Source: Levilactobacillus mulengensis
Lineage (GTDB): Bacteria > Bacillota > Bacilli > Lactobacillales > Lactobacillaceae
NCBI RefSeq assembly: GCF_003946045.1
Contig: NZ_RHNW01000006.1
Span: 1-64,000 of the forward strand
DNA: 64,000 nt
Reading direction: 5' to 3'
Made by a program: the position numbers and the translations under genes. Shown here piece by piece: positions 29,008-37,581 of the stretch. Under the pieces are notes generated by a model. The model was not told where the DNA came from and searched no databases. It saw nothing but the letters and a program-made list of their open reading frames with translations. Position 1 is the stretch's first letter. Each line of letters opens with the position of its first letter.

Positions 29008-29056
29008 AAAAGCTGAATGCCCTCAACCATAATTGGCGAGTGCATTCAGCTTTATT
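29008..29056 (+). terminator. terminator of the alpha/beta hydrolase gene
   Basis: AGCTGAATGC (29011-29020) pairs with GCATTCAGCT (29042-29051), followed by a short T-rich run. The stem is the same as at 27964. Confidence 0.8.
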
Positions 29057-29153
29057 TATTTCATTTTAAAATTCACAGCCAGTTAACCTGACCACTTCGG
29101 CAAAACCCGCACAAATCTAGTCGCCCCAGCTACCGCAAAAGAACCGCCAGCTG

Positions 29154-29456
29154 GCGGGTTAAACCCGCGTCAGCCGCAGGGCTGGGGAAAACTGGGCCCA
29201 GCTAGGTCGTTGTTAGTGACCAGAGGCAGATCAAAGTGACCGGCTGTGTCGGTGGTCTTGGCTGGCGTTCTTTGCCAGCCTAGCCCACGGGGCGACTTTT
29301 GAGACCGCTCTTCGGCTCAAAATCGAGGTGGAAGCCCGCCTTTTGGCTGTAACCGACCCCATAGCCGGGCACTTTGAATCTGCCGCCGGGAACGGAAACG
29401 ACCAGACCCAGTTTTCAACAGCCCGGAGACGCGGACAACGACAGGTTTAGCTCGCC
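29154..29456 (+). repeat. structured repeat R9 (type 1, long arms)
   Basis: Core 29212-29394. The closing helix CAAAGTG/CACTTTG is compensated. The arms are long: GGCGGGTTAAACC pairs with GGTTTAGCTCGCC, and GGGCTGGGGAAAACTGGG with CCCAGTTTTCAACAGCCC. The right arm ends 4 bp before the stop codon of the leftward tagF-like gene. Confidence 0.9.
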
Positions 29457-29460
29457 AAAG

Positions 29461-31485
29461 CTAGACGTTCTTTTCGATTTGTTGAACGACGTAGTTGACG
29501 ATTTTCAGGGAACTGAGCCCATCATCAATCGCACAGAAACGCCGGTAGAAGTCCATAAACTTCTGATTACCGCTCATGTCCGGCGTCTTCAGTTTGTCGG
29601 AAACCAAGTCCAACAACTGATGCTCGTTGTGGGCAATTTCACCCGGCAAGTCCTTTTCGTAATCGAGGTAGAAGCCCCGCAGTTCGTCCTTGTACATGTG
29701 GTAATCGTACGGGTAGAACAGGATTGGCCGCTTGAGGTAAGCGAAGTCAAAGAAGACGGACGAGTAATCGGTGATCAGCATATCTGAGATCAGGTACAGC
29801 TCGGAAATATCTGGGTGGTTGGAGAGGTCAAAGACGACACCCTCGTAGCCACTGATATCCAGGGCATTGGAAATCAAATAGTGCATCCGCAGAACCAGAA
29901 CGGCATCCTGGCCGAATCGCTTGCGGAAGTCATCCAGGGAGAATGGCAGCTCGAAGGTGTACTTCCCCTTCTCAGCGAACTGGTTGTCCCGGTAAGTTGG
30001 CGCGTAGAGCACGACCTTCTTATCGAGCGGAATCCCCAGCCGTTCCTTCAGCGCAGTCACGTCTTCAGGCGTACTGTTGATCAGTTCATCATTTCGCGGA
30101 TAACCGACCTTTAAGATCTGATTGTTAAACCCAAAGGCTGACCGGAAGATCCGCGTCGAGTAATCGTTAGGTGAAACCAACGCATCCCAGCGGTTGGCTT
30201 CACGAACGAAGTTGGCGTGGTACTTGGCCGTCGTTGTGCCGGGCATGGAGACATTTTCAATGTCCAGGCCCAACTTCTTCAACGGCGTCCCATGCCAGGT
30301 TTGGATGTAGGTCACGTAGTTTGGCTTGCGCACCCAGGATGGGAACCGCGCGTTACTAATCCAGAAGCTGGCCTTTTCTAGCGTCCGTACCCACTTGGAC
30401 GTCCGCCGAATGACAAATGGAATGTCATTTTCCTTACAGAACTTCTTCTGTTCCCGGTCGATCGACCAGACAAAGTTGAAACCAGGATAGAGTTGGACGA
30501 ACAGCCGGTAAATGGCGTATGGCGAGTCACTGACCTGCCGCCCACCAAAACTTTCGAAGATGATGGTTGGTTGCTCAAATGCCCGGTGACCGCGCTTGAA
30601 TAACCGGCGCATGTATGCCAAATTGACCTTGTCCATTAACATGGAGAACAACTTGGTGACACCACCGACTTTGCTAGAGGCATTCGCCACGCGTTGTGGC
30701 AGCGTTGGTGCGGCCATTTCCCGCACCCGAATTCCGTTGTCAAAGCGCTTTTCAACGACGACCAAGCGATGCCCTGGCGTCACCGCCTGGGTCACTTGCC
30801 CAGCTAACGACTTGGCCAATACGACCCGTTGTTCCAGGTCCTGACCAGCCACCGTTGAGCGGATAAACAGCTGTTGCTTGGTGTCTTTGACCAAGTCCGA
30901 CAGCGGAATCGACGCCGTGAAGAGCCCATGTAGGCTCATGTGCGCGATTGGCCATTCCGCAGAACTATCCTGTTGCTCATTCTTTAAGACCAGGCGTTGG
31001 TTCTCGATGGGTTGCCCGTTGATGCGGCTTTGCCCGATAACCTGTAACTGGTCATCCTGCAAGTTAATCGCGCTAATCGTGAATTCAGTCTCCGCCTGTT
31101 GGGTGTGCATGTTAAACAGCGCCATCCCCTCGGCATCACTATTCACTTGGTAATAACTGGTCAGGGTAAATTGGTGCCGGTCACTCAGGTATTCACTTTC
31201 GACCTGGACCAAGCCCCGCGTATTCTGCTGGCGAATGTTTAAATACAGTTCCCAGCTAAATTCACTCTGGCCTTCTGCCGCAAACTGCAGCGCATTGGCA
31301 TCCACCCGAATCTGCACGACCTCGGCGCTGACTACCTTGCTGATGGGCACGGTGATCGACGCCTGGGTGTTCTTCTCCAAGAAGGTTACCGCCAGATCAT
31401 CGAAGGGTTCCGGCACGTCGATCAATTCAAGTTCCAGTTCTTGTAAATTCTTTTTATGATGTAATCCAGATAAAATCGCACGCAC
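29461..31485 (-). CDS. tagF: CDP-glycerol glycerophosphotransferase (TagF-like)
   Basis: 674 residues. The C-terminal half (about 290-670) is the glyphos_transf domain that polymerises glycerolphosphate from CDP-glycerol in wall teichoic acid synthesis. It has the motifs QTWHGTPLKKLG, VLYAPTYRDN, LITDYSSVFFDFAYLKRPILFY and the final GLSSLKIVNYV. The N-terminal 270 residues are a beta-rich region common in lactobacillar homologues. No membrane segment is seen; peripheral attachment is expected. It is the last gene of the tagD cluster, 14 bp after the preceding gene. Confidence 0.85.
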   Translation of the reverse strand: MRAILSGLHHKKNLQELELELIDVPEPFDDLAVTFLEKNTQASITVPISKVVSAEVVQIRVDANALQFAAEGQSEFSWELYLNIRQQNTRGLVQVESEYLSDRHQFTLTSYYQVNSDAEGMALFNMHTQQAETEFTISAINLQDDQLQVIGQSRINGQPIENQRLVLKNEQQDSSAEWPIAHMSLHGLFTASIPLSDLVKDTKQQLFIRSTVAGQDLEQRVVLAKSLAGQVTQAVTPGHRLVVVEKRFDNGIRVREMAAPTLPQRVANASSKVGGVTKLFSMLMDKVNLAYMRRLFKRGHRAFEQPTIIFESFGGRQVSDSPYAIYRLFVQLYPGFNFVWSIDREQKKFCKENDIPFVIRRTSKWVRTLEKASFWISNARFPSWVRKPNYVTYIQTWHGTPLKKLGLDIENVSMPGTTTAKYHANFVREANRWDALVSPNDYSTRIFRSAFGFNNQILKVGYPRNDELINSTPEDVTALKERLGIPLDKKVVLYAPTYRDNQFAEKGKYTFELPFSLDDFRKRFGQDAVLVLRMHYLISNALDISGYEGVVFDLSNHPDISELYLISDMLITDYSSVFFDFAYLKRPILFYPYDYHMYKDELRGFYLDYEKDLPGEIAHNEHQLLDLVSDKLKTPDMSGNQKFMDFYRRFCAIDDGLSSLKIVNYVVQQIEKNV

Positions 31486-31499
31486 GATGGAAAAACTCC

Positions 31500-32384
31500 T
31501 TAGTAATTAAAAATCAGCTGGTTCGGCATCTGTGGGGATAACTCGGCGTTAACGGCCAAGTCCACGTATAGCTGGGTGTCCGGTGTCAACAGGTGACTCA
31601 ACACGGCTTGATAAAAGGTATACAAATTATCAAAGCGCCGGTAGTTGGAGTACGCCAGAACCCCATAATAGGTTTCGGTGGTCGACACGATTGAGGTGTG
31701 GTCAATCGTTGCGGCCTCGGCCTTACTCCGTTGTCGCTTGGTCATGTTGGCCGTCGCCGCGTTTTGCTTAGCATCCGCAAATTCCGTGGCTAACATTGCT
31801 GACGAATTGCTCAGGTTAAAGACCTGATCGACCGGCCGTTCATGCCGGACAAACCGCAGGACAGCTTCTCCCTTGGCGTTTAAGATGTAACTGGTCTGGG
31901 CAACCTCATCGGCAATCTTTTCGATGCCCACAACGTTCCCGTCCAATCCATAAGTATCGATTTGTTTCAATTGGTCTGCTTGATATTGCCGCAAGACCAT
32001 TGGCGTTTCGTCGTTCAATTGGCGTAATTCCGCCACTAAATGACCCGCGTCTAAGTAGCGTTTCACTTGTTCTTCATTGTCAGCAAAGAGTCGTTCGTCA
32101 AAGTCCGTCAGTACCGGCTCGTTGCGTTCCCCACTGGTCAGCTTCAACCCTTGTTCATCCTGATACAGGTCGGCCAACGTGATTAAATTCACGTTTTGCA
32201 CATCGGGGTTCTTTTGAGCCAAGCGATTCAGGTAGTCCCGGACCTGCCAAGTCGCTTCAAAATCAACTAGCGCGACCAAGACACTGACCGGCACCCCTTT
32301 CCGCACGGCCTGTAACAACTGCTGTGAGAAGTTTGGTTTGTGCATCCCGTTTAAGGACGTCACTAGAAAAATAATCTGTTGCAT
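31500..32384 (-). CDS. unknown protein in the teichoic acid cluster
   Basis: 294 residues from the ATG at 32384, with GGAGG 8 bp upstream; a longer in-frame start lacks such a site. The first segment (IIFLVTSLNGMHKPNFSQQLLQ) resembles the start of a GT-B glycosyltransferase. The middle (IDTYGLDGNVVGIEKI, SYILNAKGEAVLRFVRHE) recalls the beta-sheet region of TagE/GtfA-type enzymes. The usual C-terminal donor-binding domain is missing, so it may be an accessory or partner protein. This likeness is my reading of short segments only. It lies between tagD and tagF on the same strand. Confidence 0.55.
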   Translation of the reverse strand: MQQIIFLVTSLNGMHKPNFSQQLLQAVRKGVPVSVLVALVDFEATWQVRDYLNRLAQKNPDVQNVNLITLADLYQDEQGLKLTSGERNEPVLTDFDERLFADNEEQVKRYLDAGHLVAELRQLNDETPMVLRQYQADQLKQIDTYGLDGNVVGIEKIADEVAQTSYILNAKGEAVLRFVRHERPVDQVFNLSNSSAMLATEFADAKQNAATANMTKRQRSKAEAATIDHTSIVSTTETYYGVLAYSNYRRFDNLYTFYQAVLSHLLTPDTQLYVDLAVNAELSPQMPNQLIFNY

Positions 32385-32410
32385 TCGTTTGCCTCCGTCT
32401 ACGCTCTCTA

Positions 32411-32441
32411 AGAAAAAATCCCTAGTCAACGACTAAGGATT
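32411..32441 (-). terminator. internal terminator between tagD and the next gene
   Basis: AATCCCTAGTC pairs with GACTAAGGATT, loop AAC, with six T residues after it on the minus strand. It begins about 10 bp after the tagD stop, so read-through must occur or a second promoter exists for the two downstream genes. Confidence 0.75.
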
Positions 32442-32451
32442 ATCACCAACA

Positions 32452-32868
32452 CTACTCTTTTTCCTGCCAGTCTTTTTCGTCTGAAAGGCCTAAGTCGTGC
32501 TTAATTTTAGTCGTGGAGATGCCTTCCGTCCGTGGTAAGTAAATAACTTCACAGTAGTCCTTCAAGAAGTCAAACTTCCCCTTCCAGTCGTCACCCATGA
32601 CGAAGATATCGATGTCATTTTCTTGAACGTCGCGAATCTTTTGGTCCCAAGTGGTTTCAGGAATCACGTGGTCCACGTACTTAATGGCTTCCAAGATGTA
32701 CTTACGGTCTTCGTATGACGTGTAAGCCCGCTTGCCCTTTTCGGCGTTAAATTCGTCGGAAGACACGCAAACCGTTAAGTCATCGCCTAAGGCCGCAGCC
32801 CGCTTCAATAACCGAATGTGACCCTTGTGCAACAGATCAAACGTTCCGTACGTAATTACTTTTTTCAT
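32452..32868 (-). CDS. tagD: glycerol-3-phosphate cytidylyltransferase
   Basis: Makes CDP-glycerol for teichoic acid polymers. The 138 residues are the normal length. The nucleotidyltransferase motifs GTFDLLHKGHIRLL (residues 8-21) and the C-terminal RTEGISTTKI (ISSTxI type) are intact. It is cytosolic. AGGAG precedes the ATG, and a good promoter lies at 32976-32949. It is first gene of the tag cluster, but a terminator follows directly, so its expression may exceed that of tagF. Confidence 0.95.
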   Translation of the reverse strand: MKKVITYGTFDLLHKGHIRLLKRAAALGDDLTVCVSSDEFNAEKGKRAYTSYEDRKYILEAIKYVDHVIPETTWDQKIRDVQENDIDIFVMGDDWKGKFDFLKDYCEVIYLPRTEGISTTKIKHDLGLSDEKDWQEKE

Positions 32869-32948
32869 GTAGATTCTCCTACTTTATCTGGTTAATTTCC
32901 CTCGATAGTCCCTGAGGGGGTCGCTAAAAAATTCCAATAACAATCTAA

Positions 32949-32976
32949 ATAGTAGCATATTCAGCGGTGACGTCAA
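32949..32976 (-). promoter_or_regulatory. promoter of the tagD cluster
   Basis: Minus strand: TTGACG (32976-32971), 16 bp, TACTAT (32954-32949). Confidence 0.65.
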
Positions 32977-33021
32977 CTTCAAACCGCAAACGTTACACTT
33001 TTCTTGAGAAATTTTGCCCCG

Positions 33022-34134
33022 CTAAAGGGCTTTGCGCTCGGAATGCTCCAGGCGCCAAATACTGTAAAGATACTGAACAATCGTCTTAACCACGGCATAG
33101 AATGGGATAGCTAAAATCATACCCAACAGCCCGGCAATATTTCCCGCGGCCAACAAAATAATGATGATGGTCAACGGATGAATTTGCAAACTCTTGCCAA
33201 TAATGTTGGGGTAAACCAGGTTGCCATCGATCTGTTGGACAACGACCACCACGATGATCACGTAGATCACCAGGCTGGTGCTACTGGTAAATGCCACGAT
33301 CAACGCTGGTAAAATCCCAATGTACGGGCCCACGTAAGGAATCAAGTTGCACAGGCCCGCGAACAATCCCAACAACAGCGCATATTTTTCACCCACGAAG
33401 AAGTACCCAATGGCCGTGAAGCTCCCGACGAAGACACATTCAATAATCTGACCACCCACGTAGCGGGCAATCGTCGTGTTCATCCGGCTCAGCAGCTCCG
33501 CGGTCTGGTCGCCGTGCTTGGTTGGCAGCCACTTGCGAATGGCCGGCATCAGCTTGTCGCCATCCTTAAGCATGTAGAACAGCATGACAGGCACTGTAAC
33601 GGCTGTTACGGTCACCGTGGTCACTGTCCCAATAATGGCACCAATTCCGCTGGTAAGGCCGCTCATGAAGCTCTGAGCGTATTTGGAGAGGGCCGACTGT
33701 AGTTGACTCAGATATTTTGAGAAATCGATGTTCTTAAACGCCGGCTGGTCAATCACCTTGCGCAGAACCCCCTCGGTCGACTTGGCAAAGTCAGGGATAT
33801 TGCTCACCAGCGTGGTCACCTGCGTCACCAGCCGCGGAATCAGCCACATGCCACCCGCAACTAGAATCAGGACCAGGAGTAAGAACACCAAGGCCACAGC
33901 CCCGGTCCGGTTAATGTGAAATTTCTTCCAACGGACTTTTTCCAAAATTTTGACCAACGGGTTCAGTAAGTAAAACAGAATTCCCGATAAGAGTAGTGGT
34001 GCAAAGATGGTTGAGAGAAAAATGCCAATTGGTGAAAACAAAAAACTAATCTGCGTGCAGACCCAAATCAGTGCCGCCACAATCAACAGTTCTAGTGACC
34101 AAAACATGATTTTTGAATTCGCGACCCATTTCAT
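33022..34134 (-). CDS. AI-2E family transporter
   Basis: Polytopic permease-like protein of 370 residues with about eight membrane segments. The family signature is visible in the pair of segments around LFAGLCNLIPYVGPYIGILPA (about 258-278) and in the C-terminal IIGKSLQIHPLTIIIILLAAGNIAGLLGMILAIPFYAV. Members export diverse substrates (autoinducer-2 in TqsA, Na+ or H+ in others), so the substrate is unassigned. The start is preceded by GGAAGGGG. The arm of repeat R10 begins only 18 bp upstream, so an upstream transcript would carry the repeat in its leader. Confidence 0.85.
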   Translation of the reverse strand: MKWVANSKIMFWSLELLIVAALIWVCTQISFLFSPIGIFLSTIFAPLLLSGILFYLLNPLVKILEKVRWKKFHINRTGAVALVFLLLVLILVAGGMWLIPRLVTQVTTLVSNIPDFAKSTEGVLRKVIDQPAFKNIDFSKYLSQLQSALSKYAQSFMSGLTSGIGAIIGTVTTVTVTAVTVPVMLFYMLKDGDKLMPAIRKWLPTKHGDQTAELLSRMNTTIARYVGGQIIECVFVGSFTAIGYFFVGEKYALLLGLFAGLCNLIPYVGPYIGILPALIVAFTSSTSLVIYVIIVVVVVQQIDGNLVYPNIIGKSLQIHPLTIIIILLAAGNIAGLLGMILAIPFYAVVKTIVQYLYSIWRLEHSERKAL

Positions 34135-34152
34135 CCCGGTTGCCCCTTCCTG

Positions 34153-34442
34153 GTTTAAACTAGTGTTCTTGCAGTGCCTCCGGGCTGGTGAAAATGGCCT
34201 TCGTCGCGTCCGTTCCCGGCGGTGAGCTCAAGCGGCCCTGCTGTGGGTCCGGTTCCAGCCTGTAAAGCGGGCTTCCACCTCAACTTTGCGCCTAAGGACC
34301 GGTCGCAAAGGTTGTCCCGTGGACTAGGCTGGGAAAATGCCCCAGCCAAGGCCACCAACACAGCTGGTCGGCTTGGCTCACCTCTGGTCACTGCCACGAC
34401 TGGCCCATTTTCACCAGCCCTGCGGCTCACACTAGTTTAAAC
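34153..34442 (-). repeat. structured repeat R10 (type 1, complete with long arms)
   Basis: Core 34211-34394, hairpin GGCTGGG/CCCAGCC. The arms are about 40 bp. The outermost GTTTAAACTAGTGT (34153-34166) is mirrored by ACACTAGTTTAAAC (34429-34442), and GGCTGGTGAAAATGG by CCATTTTCACCAGCC. No target-site duplication is seen outside the arms. Confidence 0.9.
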
Positions 34443-34648
34443 CGCAATGATTATGTACTTTTTGTTTTTGTTGTTACTGTTTATGTCTAACCGTCGATGA
34501 CTCTGACCATGTGCAGTCAATTAATTGATAAAACAGCGTCGGAACCAAACACCGTGTTACATTCCTTTGCTATGCTCACTGATACAATTGTATTCGTTTA
34601 ACACAAATTTAGCCTACGGACTAGAAACACAATATCCTGAACCCATTC
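34443..34648. other. intergenic region between R10 and R11
   Basis: A/T-richer spacer without a supported gene, terminator or convincing promoter. Confidence 0.4.
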
Positions 34649-34873
34649 GGATACGGGGCTAAACCCATGCCAGCCGGAGGGTCGGTGTAAATAGGCTCAG
34701 CCGTGGGAGTTCTCTTAGCGGTTTACCGCTTAGAGGACTGCTATCTTTGAGACGTGCTCTTCGACTCAAAGTAAGTCCGGAGACCGCCCTTCGGCTCCGG
34801 GCGGCGCCCACAGCGTTCCGGCCTATTTTCACCGACCCGGAGGCGAAACCAACGCGCAATTCGCCCCGTATCC
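34649..34873 (+). repeat. structured repeat R11 (type 2 variant)
   Basis: Closely related to R7. Hairpins CTCTTAGCGG/CCGCTTAGAG, CTTTGAG/CTCAAAG and CCGGAG/CTCCGG. The outer arms GGATACGGGGC (34649-34659) and GCCCCGTATCC (34863-34873) are a perfect, locus-specific inverted repeat. Confidence 0.9.
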
Positions 34874-34938
34874 CAATTTAGAAAAAAGGAGCGAGCCACG
34901 AATGGACTTGCTCCTGGTGGTACGGAAGACAACTCTTA

Positions 34939-35493
34939 CTAATCATTCGAGCGCCGCAGCAGCTCCTGATACCGTTGATACCAGAGATCGACATAGGCTT
35001 GGGAAAAGGGGCCCTTGTGATGATTAATCCAATCGACCAAGGTCAACACGTTGGCCTTTAAAATGCGATCGGTCTCTTCGCCGTAATGCCACCGTTGGCT
35101 GAAATCTTCATACTCGTCAACGTCGAGCAGGCGTTTTTCACCATCCGGAAAGACCTTCACGTCGAGATCATAATCAATGTATTTGAGCGCTTCTTTATCC
35201 ATCACATACGGGGACGCCAAATTGCAGTAATACGACACCCCGTTGTCCCGAATCATCGCAACAATGTTGAACCAGTAATGCTTGTGAAAATAAACGATTG
35301 CGGGCTCTCGTGTCACCCACCGCCGCCCATCGTCTTCAGTGACCAACGTATGGTCGTTGACGCCAATGAGGGCGTTTTCGCTTGTTTTGAGTACCATAGT
35401 GTCGCGCCAAGTTCGATGCAAACTTCCGTCGTGCTTGTAGCTTTTGATCGTAATGAAGTCGCCTTCCTTAGGTCCTCTAGCTTCGCGCGTCAT
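34939..35493 (-). CDS. DUF402 / UPF0374 nucleoside tri- and diphosphate phosphatase
   Basis: 184 residues, the normal length of this Gram-positive family. Members related to Staphylococcus Sa1684 hydrolyse nucleoside di- and triphosphates with a metal ion. Visible signatures are [20 protein letters not shown] at the start, YYCNLASP and [14 protein letters not shown], the acidic cluster that binds metal, and LDVDEYE. No signal peptide. A -10-like TATAAT lies near 35551-35546 on the minus strand. It is transcribed alone. Confidence 0.85.
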   Translation of the reverse strand: MTREARGPKEGDFITIKSYKHDGSLHRTWRDTMVLKTSENALIGVNDHTLVTEDDGRRWVTREPAIVYFHKHYWFNIVAMIRDNGVSYYCNLASPYVMDKEALKYIDYDLDVKVFPDGEKRLLDVDEYEDFSQRWHYGEETDRILKANVLTLVDWINHHKGPFSQAYVDLWYQRYQELLRRSND

Positions 35494-35650
35494 GTATAAA
35501 CCCTACTTTCCAAAAGTAACGGGTAACTATAAAAATTCACTCAACATTATACCAGATTTGGCGCTCTTTGAATAGGTTCAGACCGATTATGCACGACAAA
35601 ACCTGTGGAATGGCACCTGCCCCCAGTAAAATTAACTTAATCAACTGCAT

Positions 35651-35917
35651 CACCTCCGGGGTGGTGAAAATGGGCCGGGACGCGGTATTGGCCGTTCCCG
35701 GCGGCGGGCTCAAGGTTCCCTGCTATGGGGCCGGTTCCAGCCAAAAGGCGGGCTTCCACCTCGACTTTGAGCCAAAAATCGGTCTCAAAGGTCGTCCCAT
35801 GGACTAGGCTGGAAAAGAACTCCAGCCAAGACCATCGACACAGCTGGTAACCTTGGCCCGCCTCTGGTCACTGACATTGTCCTAACCAACCCATTTTTAC
35901 CAGCCCTGCGGCTGACA
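35651..35917 (-). repeat. structured repeat R12 (type 1)
   Basis: Core 35693-35875. The arms GGTGAAAATGGG (35663-35674) and CCCATTTTTACC (35890-35901) pair with one mismatch. The closing helix is CAAGGTTCCC with GGTAACCTTG, and GCTATG sits opposite CACAGC. Confidence 0.9.
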
Positions 35918-36125
35918 CTTGTTTCTCCCGGCCACACTCTGCTCTCATCAGTTGTGTCATGTGAACACCAATTACAGTAACCATTTTCTACTCACCGACA
36001 CAGATTTTCCTTTCTTCGCCAACTCACCTCGACCCCTGCCGCCAACCATCCCCTCACCCAACAATGCTATACTAATGCCAATCAGAAACTCGCACCACCC
36101 AATTTATTAAACGAGGTGAACACTT

Positions 36126-36284
36126 TTGGCTCAAGCTCCCCTTAGTACCTTTGAACCCATGATTCCACAAGTCGCCGAACTGTTGGCCGAGGATACCAAG
36201 CAACGCCACATCGCGGACATGCGTAAGCTTCTCGCCGCTGGCTACAAATCCAAGCGGGCTTACGGCAGTCGGCCTAAAGCTTAA
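36126..36284 (+). CDS. small basic protein, 52 residues
   Basis: Starts with TTG, with GAGGTG 8 bp upstream. The product begins MAQAPLSTFEPMIPQVAELL and ends in a basic tail (SKRAYGSRPKA). It is a helical, soluble-looking protein without membrane segment. I do not recognise the family. Support comes from the good ribosome-binding site, a -10-like TATACT near 36068 and a strong terminator right after the stop. Confidence 0.6.
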   Translation: MAQAPLSTFEPMIPQVAELLAEDTKQRHIADMRKLLAAGYKSKRAYGSRPKA

Positions 36285-36297
36285 CGGTTGCCGACCC

Positions 36298-36350
36298 AAC
36301 GTCAAAGGAGCTGACGCCCACTTCTGGGCAGTCAGGTCCTTTGACGTTGC
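36298..36350. terminator. bidirectional terminator
   Basis: AACGTCAAAGGA pairs with TCCTTTGACGTT over 12 bp, and an inner stem GCCCA/TGGGC extends it. It lies between the rightward small gene and the leftward serine hydrolase. T runs are poor. Confidence 0.6.
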
Positions 36351-36356
36351 GTTCAG

Positions 36357-37538
36357 TTAGTGATTCAATTGGCCCGCCTCTAAGAGGTTCCAAATCTGAA
36401 TAGCTGGCGTCTGGGACAGTTGGTTCGCCCGGTAGTAATTACTCAGGAGAATCACGCCGTCCTCGCCGTCCTTGCTGACGAGGGCCGTCGCCTCGTACCC
36501 GTAGGCCAGGCCGTGGACCCGGATGTACCCGGGGTAAACGTAGGCGCCCCCGCCGTACATCGAGGCCGTCCCCGGTGCCAGCAAGACGTTGACGTCACTG
36601 GCTGGGTACAGCTTACCCAGTAACATGTTCCGCTCACCAACGAAGAGGTCGTGGGCCGACATGTAGACCTGGCCCGTCCCAAATTGATAGAACATCGATG
36701 CCCGGGATTCGGGGTATTTGGCGTCGTAGTTGGTATCAACGTCCGCCTGGTTATTGTTTTGATACCCCTGAGAAAAGGCTCGGCGGTGGGCCATCTTAAA
36801 CACAAAACCCGTGTGCTTCAGGTTCCACGGTTCAATGATATTTTCCGTGAAGTATTGACGGTAACTTTCCCCACTGACCTGCTGGATAATTCCCGCCAGC
36901 AACATAAAGTTGACCGGTGAATAGTTCCACTTGCCAATATCTCGCGGCTGACTAATGATATTGGACAAAATAAATTTGATCATGCCATTTTCCGAATTCA
37001 AGGTATCCGGAAAGGCCTCCAGTGTCAGCCCGCTCTTCATATCCAGCATGTCCCGCAACGTGATGCGCTTGGACCCCTTGATCTGCGGGTAGTATTTGGA
37101 CAGCGGATCCGTCAGTGAGAGTTTCTGGGCCGCGGCTAATTTCATGATCAGACCGGCCGTAAACGACTTCTGCACGGATGCCAGCTGGTACACGCTGTTG
37201 ACGCCGTTCTTTTTCTGCTCGCCGGCATCCGCGTAGCCCATCCCCTGCTGGTAGATGACCTTGTCCCCGTGCATGACCAGTGCGGTCCCCACGAACCGGT
37301 TGGCCCGTAAAATGGCATCGATTTCTCGGGAGGCCGCTGTTTGCTTGGGTGCCGTCTTTTTCTTGGCCGGCTTCTTTGGTTGCGGCTTGGGCTTCGGCTT
37401 AACCACCGAAGAGCTACTGCTAACGGCTGCGGGCTGCGGATGCGTCTCCGCCAGCCCGTTGAACCACCACGCGAGGCCACCCCCGATTCCCAAAACCATG
37501 CCAAATGCCACCAAGGCCCCTAAAGTCTTCTTGTGCAT
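36357..37538 (-). CDS. beta-lactamase-family serine hydrolase (class C-like)
   Basis: 393 residues. One N-terminal membrane anchor (about 8-28) is followed by a serine- and lysine/proline-rich linker (to about 65), so the enzyme domain faces outside. The catalytic SVQK (S-x-x-K) is near residue 126, and the Y-x-N motif is YSPVN near 210. A clear KTG motif is not evident. Such proteins act as DD-peptidases, esterases or cell-wall modifiers, and the substrate is unknown. It is followed by the terminator at 36298, and recX precedes it by about 45 bp on the same strand. Confidence 0.8.
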   Translation of the reverse strand: MHKKTLGALVAFGMVLGIGGGLAWWFNGLAETHPQPAAVSSSSSVVKPKPKPQPKKPAKKKTAPKQTAASREIDAILRANRFVGTALVMHGDKVIYQQGMGYADAGEQKKNGVNSVYQLASVQKSFTAGLIMKLAAAQKLSLTDPLSKYYPQIKGSKRITLRDMLDMKSGLTLEAFPDTLNSENGMIKFILSNIISQPRDIGKWNYSPVNFMLLAGIIQQVSGESYRQYFTENIIEPWNLKHTGFVFKMAHRRAFSQGYQNNNQADVDTNYDAKYPESRASMFYQFGTGQVYMSAHDLFVGERNMLLGKLYPASDVNVLLAPGTASMYGGGAYVYPGYIRVHGLAYGYEATALVSKDGEDGVILLSNYYRANQLSQTPAIQIWNLLEAGQLNH

Positions 37539-37581
37539 CTCAACATCCCCTTACTCCTAGTGCTTGGTTGTTGCCTAAAAA

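Noticed and set aside
34153-34442. Classical insertion sequence or MITE with target duplication
   Set aside because: No transposase is present, terminal arms differ between most copies, and no target-site duplication was seen. A mobile origin is still possible but not supported in the usual form.
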